Assembly (NCBI GenBank): GCA_963575745.1
Contig: CAUYUJ010017786.1
Location: 128,501 to 192,500, forward strand
Source: Prorocentrum cordatum
Lineage: Eukaryota > Sar > Dinophyceae > Prorocentrales > Prorocentraceae
DNA: 64,000 nt
Direction: 5' to 3'
The first letter of the stretch is position 1. Each line of letters begins with the position of its first letter. The notes below the pieces were generated by a model. That model was given only the letters and a program-made list of their open reading frames with translations, had not been told where the DNA came from and ran no database searches. Below are positions 32,419 to 43,899 of the stretch, one piece after another. The position numbers were made by a program, and so were the translations under genes.

Positions 32419-33510
32419 TCAAAGAAACGGCACGGCGTTCCAGCGCGCCGCGCAGCGCGCCTGCAGCGCCGGGTCTTGGCACCTGTCGTAGAAGCCGAAG
32501 CACTCGTCGACGTCGTCGGGCGAACCCAAGATGATGGGGGCGCGCTGGTGGACGCTGGTGGGCGGGATGCCCACAACGCGGCCGCGGCCGGTGATGGACT
32601 CGCCGCCGGCCTGCTCCAGCAGCAGGTAGGACAGGGGAAGCCTCGAAGAGCAGGCGCCGCTGGCCGCCCTTCTTTTGCCTCATCCGCGGGGTACGCGATG
32701 ACGCCCAAGTCGAGAAGCGTGCGGTGCACGTCCCCCGCCATGGAGCCAGTGTACCTCTGGGTTTACCTTTTGCCCGTCTGGCCCTTCCCCTCATCATGAG
32801 CTAGTCCCACTGGGTCTCGCTGGCCTGGCTGAGGGAGTAGATGCTGCCGCGGGCCGCGATCTTATGTCCAGGTCGGTAAGCTTGTAGTCACAGATGTCAC
32901 GGCCCAGCGTGAATCCGACGACTCCGTTCCCGAATGTCACGGCAAACGCGGTGTAAACCGAGTGAAAGTTACGAGGTCGTTACCGGGCTGCACAGTCGCC
33001 GTCAAGCAGGCCTGGGCCGCCTCGTCCATCCCGCCGCCAATGAGGTCGAGGTCACACTCGCCGTCGTCAGGCTCCTCGAACAAGCCGAAAGTGGCGCCGC
33101 AGGGATACCCGCGGCCACGTTGCTGCTGCCGCCCAGGGGATCTAAGACGCAGACGCAGGAGCCCGTCTCTCCAACGAATTCTCGACACCCACAGGGTCAT
33201 CTTGTCCCTCTGACACCATGGCGCCAAGCTCCCCTGTGTACCCCACAGCGTTCTTAAATGCTTCGTTGGAAATGGCGTCAAAGTATTTCTGGTCCTCTCC
33301 CTGGACAGTCACCACCCTTTTGAAGCCCGAGGAGGTCCGCCAGGCGCGGGGCGCCTTCGCGATCAAGACAACGATGACCTCCGTGCTCCCAGGAAACGGA
33401 AGCCATGATGGGGTTCAGGTCCGCGTCCACGACGCCGCGCTTGCTCAGTTCGGTCATGCACTGGGACAGCGTGGCGCCCGTGTGCTCGCGTTTTGTCGGC
33501 GGCGCTTCGG
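32419..33510 (-). pseudogene. Fructose-1,6-bisphosphatase-like pseudogene, intronless
   Basis: FBPase removes the 1-phosphate of fructose 1,6-bisphosphate in gluconeogenesis or the Calvin cycle. Conserved blocks lie in order without introns: ADLNPIMASV (near 33410), VTVQGEDQKYFDAISNEA, GELGAMVSEGQDDPV, VLDPLGGSSN, a QPGNDLV block, FGNGVVGFTLG, GSIYSLSQA, GSMAGDVHRTLL with YPAD, RRLLFEASP, YLLLEQAGGESITGRG and VHQRAPIILGSPDDVDE, ending in a TGA at 32419-32421. Reading these needs about seven frame changes. About 25 residues before GSMAGD are missing and an in-frame TAG follows ETQWD. The metal-site motif DPLDGSS has become DPLGGSS. No introns plus many lesions suggest a retrocopied, dead gene. 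Clustered indel errors in a GC-rich assembly are the alternative. Confidence 0.85.
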
Positions 33511-34389
33511 ATCCGAGCTGTCTTGGGTCTCGGAGGGCAGGTGTCAAGACGGGATGTTTTGCAGTGGAAGGGAGGCGGCACGGCGGAGAGGTGAAAGGCT
33601 GAGCACAGAGAGAACAGGGGAGGGACGACGAGGCGACGGGGGACAGCTGCGGGCGGGCTACGCCGGGGCAGAAGCGAAGCCAACTGCGGCACAGGGAGGG
33701 GGGCGGCAGGAGGAGGGGGAGACGGCCGCTCGCGCGACCGGGGGCTCACGCACGCACGCGCCGCGGAGCTCGCCGGGGAGGCGCGCCGGCCCGAGGGCCG
33801 CCCCCTGCGTGAAGTCCGCGCGGCGCGCCGCGTGCCCAGCGCGCCCTGCGCGACCTCGGCTGGCCGCCGCGGCGGCGGCGCCGCCCGCGGCCGCCGCCGC
33901 GGCCACCCGCGCGACGGGCGCCCTGCAATGGCTGGAGGCTGCGCGGCGCTGCGCGGCCGCCGCGGGATCACACCGCATGGCGGGGGCGGCCACGGGCGGC
34001 GTGTCCTGCGGCGCGAGCGCCTGCGGCGCCCCGACAGGCGCGGTGGGGGAACGGGGCGGGCGCCTCTGAAGGGGGGGCGGGCGTCGCGGAGCGTCCCGCG
34101 CGAGCCTCGGTCGCAGAACGGCGTGAGACAAAATGGCTGCGGACCATCACCAGCATCATCGTCGTCGACGCCATGGTCGCCAATAATGACCCTCATCGTT
34201 GTCATCCTCTCCATCCCCTCACCCTCCGCCGCTCATCCCCCTCCTCATCATCATCCTGTTCCTGGTCCTGATCCTGCTCCTGCTCCTGTTCCTGCTCCTG
34301 CTCCTGCTGACACCACCTGGAAGCGAACTCCGGCCGAACACATGAACATAAAATACAATGGCGGCTGCTACGACTGCACCGCCACGCCC
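33511..34389. other. GC-rich sequence between two pseudogenes
   Basis: No domain recognised. A CCTGCTCCTG run lies at 34255-34310. Confidence 0.4.
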
Positions 34390-35331
34390 GAGACGCGGCC
34401 CCAGGCGACCCGGGCCTGGGCGGCGGTCGGCGCGCAGCCGAGGGCCAGGAGGTCGATCTCGGCGGCGGCCCACTGCGTGATCCGCTCCAGCGCGGCGCGC
34501 CACCGCGGGACCAGCCTGGGGGCCGCCCAAGAGTCAGCGATGCATGCCCCAGCATGAGTGACCAGATGCTCCAGAGAGCGGACAGCTTCAGCGCCTAGCG
34601 GCCACGGGGAGGACCGCACTGCCGTACCGCTGGCGCTTGCCTCTGGCTGCCTCGTCTGCCGCGTCGCCCGCCACGGTCGCCGCGCGCAGGTACCTCGCAG
34701 CGTGCGGGCACCTGATGGTGACGTCGACGTAAAGCGGTTGCACCGAGCCTGGGAAACTGACCACCAAATCCAGGATCGCCTCCTCAACCCTGCCGGTCGG
34801 AGTGACCCGCTCGAGCTCGGTGACGGTGCGCTCGATGTCAACCTCGGCGCGGCACTCCCGCAGCAGGCGGGCCAGAGTCGCCGCCAGGGCGCGATGCGGT
34901 CTCATCCTGGCTGGGCCCTGTTTGCAAAGCTGCGGGTGCCGGAGGGTCCGATCCAGCTGCTGGCCGCAAATGTCCTCGCAATCACCGCCTCTGCGCTTGA
35001 TCCGGCACGTCGCCCCGGGAGGCGAGGACAGCGCGCCCAGTCGGCGCAGCGTGGCAGCCCGGAAAGGCGCCGTGGCCGCCGTGGGGAAGTAGTCCGCCGG
35101 CTGCGCGGGCATCTGGAGCCAGAGGGCGCCCGCGCCGGGACCGCCAGAGGACAGCAGGCCCTCGCGACGCTCGGCACCCAGACTGCCCCATAGCCGCGTG
35201 GCCTCCAAAGCCTCCAAATGCCGGAAGATGCGACTGGCAAATCTTCTCGGCGCCCTCGCCGGCAGCCCGCCCAGCGGGCCCGACGGCAACGTGGCTTCCG
35301 GAACGAGCCGCATCGCGCCGAGGGCGTCCAC
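34390..35331 (-). pseudogene. 3' fragment of a second, unrelated LINE reverse transcriptase ORF
   Basis: The minus-strand frame from 35331 to 34588 carries the C-terminal signature of a common dinoflagellate reverse transcriptase family: SGGPGAGALWLQM, CRIKRRGGDCEDIC, then HPQLCKQGPARMRPH, RAEVDIERTVTELE and SVQPLYVDVTIRCPHAARY. The match continues in another frame to about 34390 (RSLEHLVTHAG, then PRWRAALERITQWAA). The frame changes near 34600. No polymerase motifs remain. The family differs from the 9.7-15.7 kb LINE, which has RNase H in this position. It lies upstream of and on the same strand as the FBPase pseudogene. Confidence 0.72.
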
Positions 35332-35514
35332 CGCGACGTCAGTAGCCCATGGGCCTGCGCGGTACTCCGCCGCCGCGTCCTAGGTAAACTTCACGCCGCC
35401 CTGGACGTCTGCGATGACCCCCGCCGCCTCGAGCCTGCGTTGCGCGCCCGTGGCATCCGCCTCGCCCGCGCACGCTGGCAGCTGCAGGCCCAGCGCGGCA
35501 GACAGCATGGGTCC

Positions 35515-35646
35515 TGCTCCTGCTCCTCCTCCTCCTCCTCCTCCTCCTCCTCCTCCTCCTCCTCCTCCTCCTTCTCCTCCTCCTCCTTCTCCTCCTCCTC
35601 CTCCTCCTCCTCCTCCTCCTCCTCCTCCTCCTCCTCCTCCTCCTCC

Positions 35647-35647
<1 letters not shown>
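35515..35647. repeat. (CCT)n array
   Basis: CTCCTC triplets directly joined to the ATC array that follows. Confidence 0.95.
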
Positions 35648-35698
<51 letters not shown>

Positions 35699-35817
35699 GT
35701 TCCTCGTCATCATCACCCTTCTCTTCCTCCAGATCATATCCCCCCATCCTCTTCATTTACATCATCCTCCTCAGCATCATCATCCTCATCATCATCATCA
35801 TCATCATCATCATCACC

Positions 35818-35851
<34 letters not shown>

Positions 35852-36687
35852 TCAGCAACATCATCGGCATCAGCAGCATCATCAGCAGCAACATCATCAT
35901 CCGCATGATCAGCATCATCAGCAGCATCAGCATCATTATCAGCATCATCAGCATCATCGTCATCATCATCAACATCATAATAATAATAATGAGAATGCTC
36001 ATCATCATCATCATCACCATCATCATCATCATCGTCATCATCACCATCATCATCAGCATTATCATCAGCATCATCCGCATCGTCATCATCATCATCACCA
36101 TCATCATCATCCGCATCCGCATCCTCATCCTCATCCTCATGATGATCATCAGTATCCTCGTCATAATCATCATCATCATCAGCATCAGCATCATCATCAT
36201 GATCGTCGTCCTCCTCGGCCATACTCCTCATTACCATCCTTCTCCACATCTTCCGTATCCTCACTCCTGCTCCCGCGACATCATCATCATTATTAGCAGC
36301 ATCATCAGCATCATCATCAGCAGCATCATCAGCAGCATCAGCATCAGCATCAGCATCAGCATCAGCATCATCGTCGTCATCAGCATCATCAGCATCATCA
36401 TCATCATGATCATAGTCATCGGCGTCGTCATCATCAATATCATCAGCAGCATCCTCAGCAGCAGCAGCATCAGCAGCATCAGAATTGTCATCGTCATCAT
36501 CATCATCATCAGCAGCAGCATCAGCATCATCAACAACATCATCCCGCCACCACCACCGTATCATCGTCAGCATCATCAGAATCATCATCAGCAGCATCAT
36601 CATCAGCATCAGCATCATCATCAGCATCAGCATCATCATCAGCATCCTCATTATCATCGGCAGCAGCAGCACCACCATCCGTATACA

Positions 36688-36757
<70 letters not shown>

Positions 36758-37080
36758 TTCATCCCCAGTGTGGGACTACATCCTCCCTTTCCTCCTCATC
36801 ATCCACTGTACCAGCATCGTCGTCATCGCCATACGCATGGTCGTCGTCGCCACCACAATCACCATCATCATCAGCATCACCGCCATCATCAGCACCAGCA
36901 TCAGCATCAACAGCAGCATCATCAACAAAACCCAACAACATCATCATCAGCATCATCAGCAGCAGCAACATCACCATCACCACCACAATAACAATATACA
37001 ATCATCATCATTATCATCGTTGTCGTCATCATCATCACCCTCGTCGTCATCAGCCTCGTCGTTAACGTCATCATGATCGT
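35648..37080. repeat. ATC/CAT triplet array, 1.4 kb, imperfect
   Basis: Same kind as 1050-2790: CATCAT with CAGCAG and CGTCGT variants. It ends 100 bp before Rpt6 visible exon 3. Confidence 0.95.
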
Positions 37081-37184
37081 CATCGCCGTCGTCCGCAGTC
37101 AGTCAGGATAACCTTTAGACGTCAAACCCAACCGAATACGTAACCGATCTTCCCAAGAACAACCAGCGTCCTAAGGCCGCACGC

Positions 37185-37244
37185 GTTGGGCTTGCAATCA
37201 TCGATCGAGATCTCCTTGTCGATGTCCACTACGTATTTGCCCTC
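37185..37244 (-). CDS. PSMC5: Rpt6 visible exon 3 (OB domain)
   Basis: This exon is 60 nt (20 codons, phase 0/0). It encodes EGKYVVDIDKEI then SIDDCKPN, matching about residues 92-111. The acceptor is TGATCCAG followed by GAG. The donor is GC: CCC AAC then GCGTGCGG. A GT lies two bases further in, but using it would leave no AG acceptor in the right register at the next exon. GC is also the first dinucleotide of the next exon, so the junction bases are repeated at both ends of the intron. Confidence 0.9.
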
Positions 37245-37254
37245 CTGGATCAGG

Positions 37255-37505
37255 GGAAGGAGGAGGGGGGAAGGATGAGACGAGGAAGGGGGGTCGTAGG
37301 AGAAGTAGTTAAGAGGTGGAGGAGGAAGGGCAGGCTGAGACCGAGGGGAGGAGTGGAGAAGGAGGAACAGAAGGAGGAGCAGAAGAAAGAAGAGAAAGAG
37401 GAACGGGAGCGAGGGGAGGGGTTGGGAAAGGGGAGGGCGGGAGGAGGGAGAAAAGAGACGTCTATAAACCTGAGATCTCAGATGCACTCTGGAGCCGCGA
37501 CCGTT

Positions 37506-37538
<33 letters not shown>

Positions 37539-37540
37539 CC
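37255..37540. repeat. AGG-rich tract and (AC)n
   Basis: AGGAGGGG and GGAGGAGAA sequence beside Rpt6 exon 3, giving a pyrimidine-rich tract upstream of its acceptor, then (AC)16 at 37507-37538. From 37540 to 38205 no gene is recognised. Confidence 0.85.
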
Positions 37541-38204
37541 CCCGATCGAGCACTAGGCCCGGTGCAATACTGCACTCGGTTGGGAAATCATGTCAAGTAA
37601 AGTGGTCACGAGCTGAGCATGGCCTGCTTTGGGAGCGCTGGGGCCTTGCAGGCAGCCTCGAAGCAACGACGTCGCCGGGGCGCCACGTGGCGACCATGTG
37701 CACCACAAGTCGTTGCGGCCAGGGCTATTGCACCTTGGAGTGCACGAGCCCCCCTTTCCCGCCTCGGCAGCAGGGAGGAAAAGGAAGGCCCGCATTTGTG
37801 TCGAACCCAACGCAGGGCCACAGGCCTGCAGTTCCTAAGCTACACAGTATTGTTTGCACTGTCTCCTAAACGTACACGTGAGTAAAAGTACATGCTTCTC
37901 AGCACCTTTCCTTGGGCGCTGCGAACTGGCTCGGCCAGCCGCCAAGCAAACGCAGGCAGGCAGGGACCATCTTTGTGGCTCCCCAGGAACACTCACGCGC
38001 CCACGTGTGGGTCCAACCGCTGTGCAGACTGCGGGTCAAATCGCAACTCTCGTGTTGCTCAGTCTGCCTTGGCGGCGCAGTGTCCTTCCTGCGATCACCT
38101 TTTTGCCCCCGTTGTGGATCAAGTGAGGGCTGTCAGATAATCTCAGTCCTCACCATCATCGTCTCAATGCACTTCCGCGCTGCCTCCTGACTCATCAGGT
38201 CGCC

Positions 38205-38223
38205 CAGGCTCACTCTTTCTCTT

Positions 38224-38270
<47 letters not shown>

Positions 38271-38315
38271 CTCTCTCGCTCTCTCTCTATCTCTCTCTCT
38301 CTCTCTCTCTCTATT
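38205..38315. repeat. (CT)n
   Basis: CTCTCT with TTTCTTTC interruptions, about 105 bp. Confidence 0.95.
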
Positions 38316-38439
38316 CCCAACCATCCTGTGGTGTTGGGTCCTCGTTTTGGGGAGACGGTCCCCGCGTTCCTCCCTCCTTCCTCCCTCCTCCTTCCCCTCC
38401 TCCATCCTCCCACTTCTCCCTGCGCTTCACCCACCCAGT

Positions 38440-38695
38440 ACAGCGTTTCGTGGCCCGATAGGGAGCTCCACCGAAGGTCCCAGTGCTACCGCCCGCATGC
38501 GTCCCACAAACCTAATTTGGCACACCCCTCACACGCGTCGTGGCCCCATAGGAGCTCCACCGAAGCCCCCAGTGGGACCGCCCGCATGCGTCGCCCAAAC
38601 CCAATTTGGCACACACCTCACGCGTTTCGTGGCCCCATAGGGAGCTCCACAGAAGGCGCCAGTGCCACCGCCCGCATGCGTCACCCCAGGAAGGC
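38440..38695. repeat. Tandem repeat, about 90 bp unit, three copies
   Basis: Each unit has GTGGCCCCATAGGGAGCTCC, CCGCCCGCATGCGTC and AATTTGGCACAC. Starts near 38448, 38538 and 38628. Confidence 0.85.
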
Positions 38696-38769
38696 CCGAA
38701 AAGGCCAAAACCCCATGAGTTTTTGAAGGATTGTGGCATTTGCTTTTTTCCGGCCTTCCGACGGCCCGA

Positions 38770-39700
38770 GACGACCCAAGTGCCCCCAAAGATCGCCCAA
38801 GAGGCCCAAGACGGCCCCAAGAGGCCCCCAAGACGGCCCAAGAGGCCTCCAAGACGCTCAAGATGGCCTCCAAGACGGCCCAAGAGCCCTCCAAGACGTC
38901 CTCCAAGAAGGCCCGAAAGGGTCAAAATAGCCTCCAGACGGCCAAGATGACCTTCAAGATGCCCACGTGTTCCCCAAAGGCTTTCCAAACCGACTCGGGG
39001 AACACATGGTCTGATAGCTTGGCAAGTCTGGCCTCAACGTTCGGCCACATAGGCGCTTCCAAAAAGGCAGGGGGCGGCGGTGATTCGCCGTAGGCGTCTT
39101 CGATCCGCCGCCCTCTGTGCTTGTCACAGGGGTGTCCGGAGTGCTAGACGCTACCGTTTGTGGTTTTGGCTGTTTTTCCAAAGAACTCCCCCTGGGGCTC
39201 TGGCCCAGCCCGCCGGTCACCCGGAAGGGACCGCAAACTGCGCATGTGAATGCCTTTCACGCCCAAAATAGCCCAAAATGAACTCCAAGATGCCTCCAAG
39301 ACGGCTAAGATGGCCCCAAGATGGCCTTCAAGTCCGCCTAAGATGGTCCAAGATGGCCTCCAAGACGGCCCAAGAGGGTCCAAGATGCCTCCAAGTCCGC
39401 CCAAGAAGCCACCGAGACGGCCCCAAAGGCCTCCCAAGAAGGCTCCAAGACGACCCAAGAGTGCTTCAAGATGTTCTCTAGGATGGCCCGACGAGGCCAA
39501 AATCTCTTGCTTTCCTACGGATTTTGAAGGATTGTCGCATTTGCTCCTTTTCGGCCTTCCGACGGCCCAAGACGGGCCAAGAGGCCTCCAAGATCGCCCC
39601 GAGAGCAGGCCGCCCGACGCTCCGAGACGGCCCCAGAGGCCCCAAGGCAGCCCAAGAGGACGCCGAGACGGCTCCAGCATGGCCCGAGAGAGCTCCCACG
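38770..39700. repeat. CCAAGATGGCC / CCAAGACGGCC repeat, several blocks
   Basis: Units of 9-15 bp such as GGCCCAAGAGGCCTCCAAGA, at 38780-38960, 39260-39480 and 39550-39690. Two copies of a longer unit (CGGCCTTCCGACGGCCC following GAAGGATTGT) lie at 38725-38770 and 39527-39575. A 385-codon minus frame here is mostly translated repeat. Confidence 0.88.
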
Positions 39701-39789
39701 GCGGCCCCAGAGGCGCCTCGATCGGACAACGCCTACAAACACGCTCTTTCTTGCGACGCTCTCTAAGCTGGCACCTCGACGAGTGATTC

Positions 39790-41784
39790 CCACCTCTCGG
39801 AGCATCTACCTGCCTTCTCGGACGCGGGCCCCGCGCGGGGCCGACGCTCTCGTCGCGCCCACGACAGGCCGCCAGCTCGCAGACAGAAAGCATGCCAACG
39901 CATGCCAGTCGAGGCTTCTTAATCTCCACCTCGGGTCGAGGGTCTCCAGGAGCCACTCCTCTGGCTCCGCCCTCATCTGTCTGCATCTCGGGCCCTGCTG
40001 GGACCGCGGGGGCTGGCCCCGCTGCCTCTCCCGCGCGGGCAGCGGGCCCGAGCGCGCCCTCGGCAGGCACGGGCGCGGGGTTCACCGCTGCCCGACCCCC
40101 CCCCCTCTGCCTGACCGGCCGCTGCTCGCGGCGCCTGGCGCGGGGCTGCCCGCAGCCGGTGCTTACGTCAACCCCCGTTGCCTCGGTGATCTCAGGGTTG
40201 TGCTCTAGCTCCTCGCGCAGGAGGTCCGCGTCGATGGTCCCGAACCGCTCTCGGCAGGCTGCCGAGTGCGATCCGCGCCCCGCGCTGCACTTCCTGGTCA
40301 ATCATCCTCTCCGAGATGCACATGCTGCACCCTGCGCTGGACGCACTCCTCGTCGGCGCAGAGTTCCACGGAATCAGCGCAATGACCCACGGCAACCCAG
40401 CACCCCACATGAACTCCTCTGGCGCCCGCCTTACTGCCCCCACTTTCTGGACTCCACGGTCGCTGTCGATCACCAAATGGCCGTCGTTGGCATCGCTCTC
40501 GCTTACCCAGACGCCCCCTGCGAACCCGGCTGTCCACTTCCCTCGACTTACAGCAACTCGGGCAGCGATCCTGCACCAGACCAGCTCCCCGAATTCGGCG
40601 ATCTCACCCCGATATCCCTTGCGAGCATCGCCCCCTACCTTCTCTGTTGGAACGGGGACCCAGCCCGTCCGGTTTGCCAGCCACGGCACGATCGGATCCA
40701 CCATCTTGATCTCGTTGCCCAACCCGTAGACTCTCAAGAGTCCTGCTGCCGACATGTCGGCGCCCCCAATGTAACAAGCACTCTGCTTTGAGAAGGGTTG
40801 CGACGCACGCGCCGACGTTGAACGCGACCTTAGATCGCGGACCGAACTCGCCAGAGCCATCGCGGCAGGCTGCTGGCCCGTCTGCGGCATCAGCGTCGCG
40901 CGGCCCCACTGCTCGAGCACCGACGCCAGAGTCGCGATCTCGCAGTCGCCCAGCTCCTCGCCGGCGCACAGCGTGGCTTGGCCCAAGACCTCATAGTCGA
41001 TCGCATTCAGCACTGAGACAGCTTTCTCTAGATATGTCTTGCTCGTCGCGGGCTCGTCGCGCCGCCCGAAGAAACTCCCCATCATACTTATACTTCGCAA
41101 CCAACTCATCCACGCCGACTCACAGGACATCGAGACATACCTTCGGAATGTGATTCTCGCCCGCAGCCCCCCGCGCGCAGCGAGGGACATCATCAGCTCT
41201 ACCTTGAACGCGCAGGGGGCGCCGAGGACGGAATTCGAGGCGATGTCCATCATGGTCCGCGCGCTCAGCCGCATCCGACTGGCACGGAGACTTGAGCACC
41301 CTTGTCGGCGCAGTCGTCGTCTCGATGGGCTTCGGACCCAGCGCTCGCTGTAGGCACCCTGCCTCTTGCTCAGCAGGTACCTTTCGTGCATCGTCTTCCA
41401 CGACGTCGCCACCTGCGAAATATCCTGGCCTCCCTGACCTCCACAGTCGAGGACGAAGTCAAACCCCAAGTGGTAGTTGCCACGATGCTTCTTGAGCGGA
41501 GGCGCAAACGCGGCACCATCATCAAGCCCAATCGCCCGATGACCCAACGTCTTGCAGGGCTGCGGAAAACACTCTTGCCTCGCCCCACCACCGCACATTC
41601 CGCCACCGCGGGGCGCCCCGCGCCAGCCACTCGCGAACCAACTTGAACAACCTCTCCTGCTCGAGACAAGTCGAGCTCCACGTAGTAGCCGCGCCTTTAA
41701 GACTCCTCCGCCCATGCCCTCCAGGCCCTTCATGTTGCTGTCGGCGGGGACGCACTCGTGCATAGTCACTGGCTCCTTGGGCAC
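39790..41784 (-). pseudogene. pol remnant: integrase C-terminal region and linker
   Basis: The frame 41784-40192 (530 codons) contains IVPWLANRTGWVP, ARKGYRGEIAEFGELVWCRI, FAGGVWVSESDANDG and HLVIDSDRGVQKV. In dinoflagellate copia-like elements these form the end of the integrase core and the C-terminal domain. A frame change near 40250 leads to GSHSAACRERFGTIDADLL, the conserved HS-x-ACR segment that normally follows integrase. The upstream part (above about 41200) is not recognisable. The integrase DDE residues could not be placed. Confidence 0.6.
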
Positions 41785-42359
41785 AACGCCGATCTGAGCT
41801 CCAGTCTACGCAGCAGCAGCGCATTCCGAAGCGGGGCCAACCGCACTCGGTCGCCTCCCGCACTCTGTCCCATCAAACCCGGCACCTGGGCAAAGGCGGG
41901 GTCGCCCGCTGCCACTCCTCATCAGTCGCACCACCCTTGAGACAGCAATCGCCGCGCGCCTCGCGGAAGTACAATTCCCAGACGTCGCAATGCCACCCAC
42001 CCCCTCACGAAGCCTCGGCCGCGCGAGCTGCAGAAGTAGCGGCAGTAGGCGCTGCGCCCTCAGACCCCGCCAGTAAGTTTGCATCGCGGCCTTCGGCCGT
42101 CAACGCTAAATCAATTTCGCCCGAACTCTCTCACGACTGGTTGGGTAGCTGCACTCGCCGCGCTGCCCGCCACTCCGCTAATCAGGGTCTGCGCGGGAGC
42201 CTGCGACGCGCTGGGCCCCTGAACCTGACGCCGCCGCTCGATATCCTTGACTGCGGCGGCGGCCACTCATCTTTTCTGGATGCCTCATTCCCCAATCAGA
42301 GCTTGCCTCTGTCTAGGGGTCCTAGCGGATTCATATGGTTAGGTGAAGTCAATTTGGTG

Positions 42360-42535
42360 ACCGGTGGCAGGGTGCCCGGGTGCCCGGGGGTGCCCGGGGG
42401 TGCCCGGGGGTGCCCGGGGGTGCCCGGTGCCCCAGGATTTCGGCGGCCGGCGGCCGGGTGCCCGGGCGCCCGTGGGCGGCCGGGTGCCCGGGTGCTCGGG
42501 GGCGCCCGGAGGTGCCCAGGGGTGTCCGGGCAAGG
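42360..42535. repeat. GGTGCCCGGG minisatellite
   Basis: About eight clean GGGGTGCCCG units, then diverged GCGGCCGGGTGCCCGGG units. The lead-in (GGTCCTAGCGGATTCATATG) resembles the sequence before the GGGTTCCCGG repeat at 5120-5165. Confidence 0.92.
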
Positions 42536-42539
42536 TATA

Positions 42540-42865
42540 GCCACATAGCCCTTCAGCCTAATAGCGCTACAGCCCAATAGCCCATTTAGCCCATATAGCC
42601 CTTCAGCCCAATAGCTCTAGAGCCCTATAGCCCTATAGCCCTATAGCCCTAGAGCCCTATAGCCCTATAGCCCTATAGCTCTATAGCCCTATAGCCCTAT
42701 AGCCCTACAGCCATAGAGCCCTATAGCCCCACTAGCCCAATTGCCCAATAGCCCTAAAGCAGTATAGCCTTATAGCCACATAGCCCATATAGCCCTATAG
42801 CCCTATAGCCCTATAGTCCTATAGCCCTATATCCCTATAGTCCTATAGCCCCATAGCCCCAACAC
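42540..42865. repeat. TAGCCCTATA decamer satellite
   Basis: About 30 units of TAGCCCTATA or TAGAGCCCTA, with TAGCCCAATA variants at the edges. (CT)n follows at 42911-42942. Confidence 0.95.
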
Positions 42866-42910
42866 AAATCTGATTGGGGCATTTCTCCGGTATCGTGTGT
42901 GTCCATCTCT

Positions 42911-42941
<31 letters not shown>

Positions 42942-43020
42942 CCCCCATGTCTTTATGTCTTTCTTTCTCTGTAGTGTCCTTCTTCTTCGACGCATGTATT
43001 CCGTTCGTCGGCGACCCTCT

Positions 43021-43890
43021 TCAGCAATCCTGCTTGCGGCGGCATTTCTTGTGACAGTGGTGGCGCTCTGCTCGTCGGGGTCGTCGCGCCGCTGCGACGG
43101 GGCCTAACTCTTCCTTCTCGAATTCTCTCCCTTGCGGCGTCCACGGCATCAGCCTTTTCCGCGGCTCGCCCTCGTTCAGGCCCCGATCTCCATCGGGTCG
43201 TCGCGCACCGCTAGCTCCACCATCAGCGCTGACGCGACCTCCTCTCTCAGGAGCTCGCACGCATTGAGACGGCTGCCGTTGCGGAACACGCGCCCCTGCG
43301 ACCCCACGCGCTTTTTCAGCGCCGTCGTCGAGGCGCCGCGCTTCATCTGATCTGAAACTTGCGCGCCTGCCATCTCCTAGTACCGCGCGAAGCTCTCGTC
43401 GAGCTTCTTCACGCTCATCAGCACATGCTCTCTCGCCTCGACCTTGGCACCCGCCAGGTGGGTCAACGTCGCGAGCACGTTTCCAGCCTCCGCGCGGTCG
43501 TGCCCCTTCGTCACTAGCCCCCAGCACATCGCACCCTTGCCATGTGGACTGTTCCTCGCGATCGGCTCGGCGATCAAATCCTCCGGCAGGGCCCGGACCA
43601 AGGCGAAATATAGCTGCGTGCTCATTTCGTTATCCTGGGCACTGAACCTCACGTTATCCGCGGCCTCTGCGTCCTCTGCTCCATCCTCGATCTTCTCCAT
43701 CAATGTCCGATACCATAGTTCCCGAGCAATGATACACGCTTTGTACTGGAACGAAACGTCTTCCACGAGGTGCGCCGGCCGTCGAACGGCTTGACTTTAA
43801 GAAGGGCCTTCGGGTCCAAGATTTTCTTGTGGTTCTTGCTTGCACGCTCCCGATCTCCGCGGCCTTGAATATGGCCTCCCATCTGTTCTA
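43021..43890 (-). pseudogene. gag remnant with degraded zinc knuckle
   Basis: Frame pieces read KILDPKALLKVKPFDG near 43800, then FQYKACIIARELWYR and STQLYFALVRALPEDL (43766-43377), then VSDQMKRG (near 43340), NACELLREEVASAL, DPMEIGA and finally CHKKCRRKQDC near 43020. FDG, then W/F-rich helices, then LYFAL and a terminal C-rich basic motif are the order of copia-type gag (UBN2-like) proteins. The last motif looks like a CCHC knuckle that lost its glycine-histidine part. At least three frame changes occur. Confidence 0.6.
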
Positions 43891-43899
43891 GTTACGTCT

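Larger units (their letters stand above)
39790..43890 (-). mobile_element. Decayed LTR retrotransposon (copia-like order gag, integrase)
   Basis: Minus-strand blocks follow the order gag, zinc knuckle, integrase C-terminus and the spacer before reverse transcriptase. All are interrupted by frame changes. I see no reverse transcriptase or RNase H, and the sequence beyond 39.8 kb is CAAGATGGCC-type repeat, so the 3' half has been lost. I could not recognise LTRs. It is inside an Rpt6 intron in sense orientation. Confidence 0.65.

Noticed and set aside
39144-39780. C-terminal half of a 385-codon minus ORF (LGGLLGRLGAILG repeats)
   Set aside because: It is the translated CCAAGATGGCC repeat; only the part above about 39790 resembles retroelement sequence.
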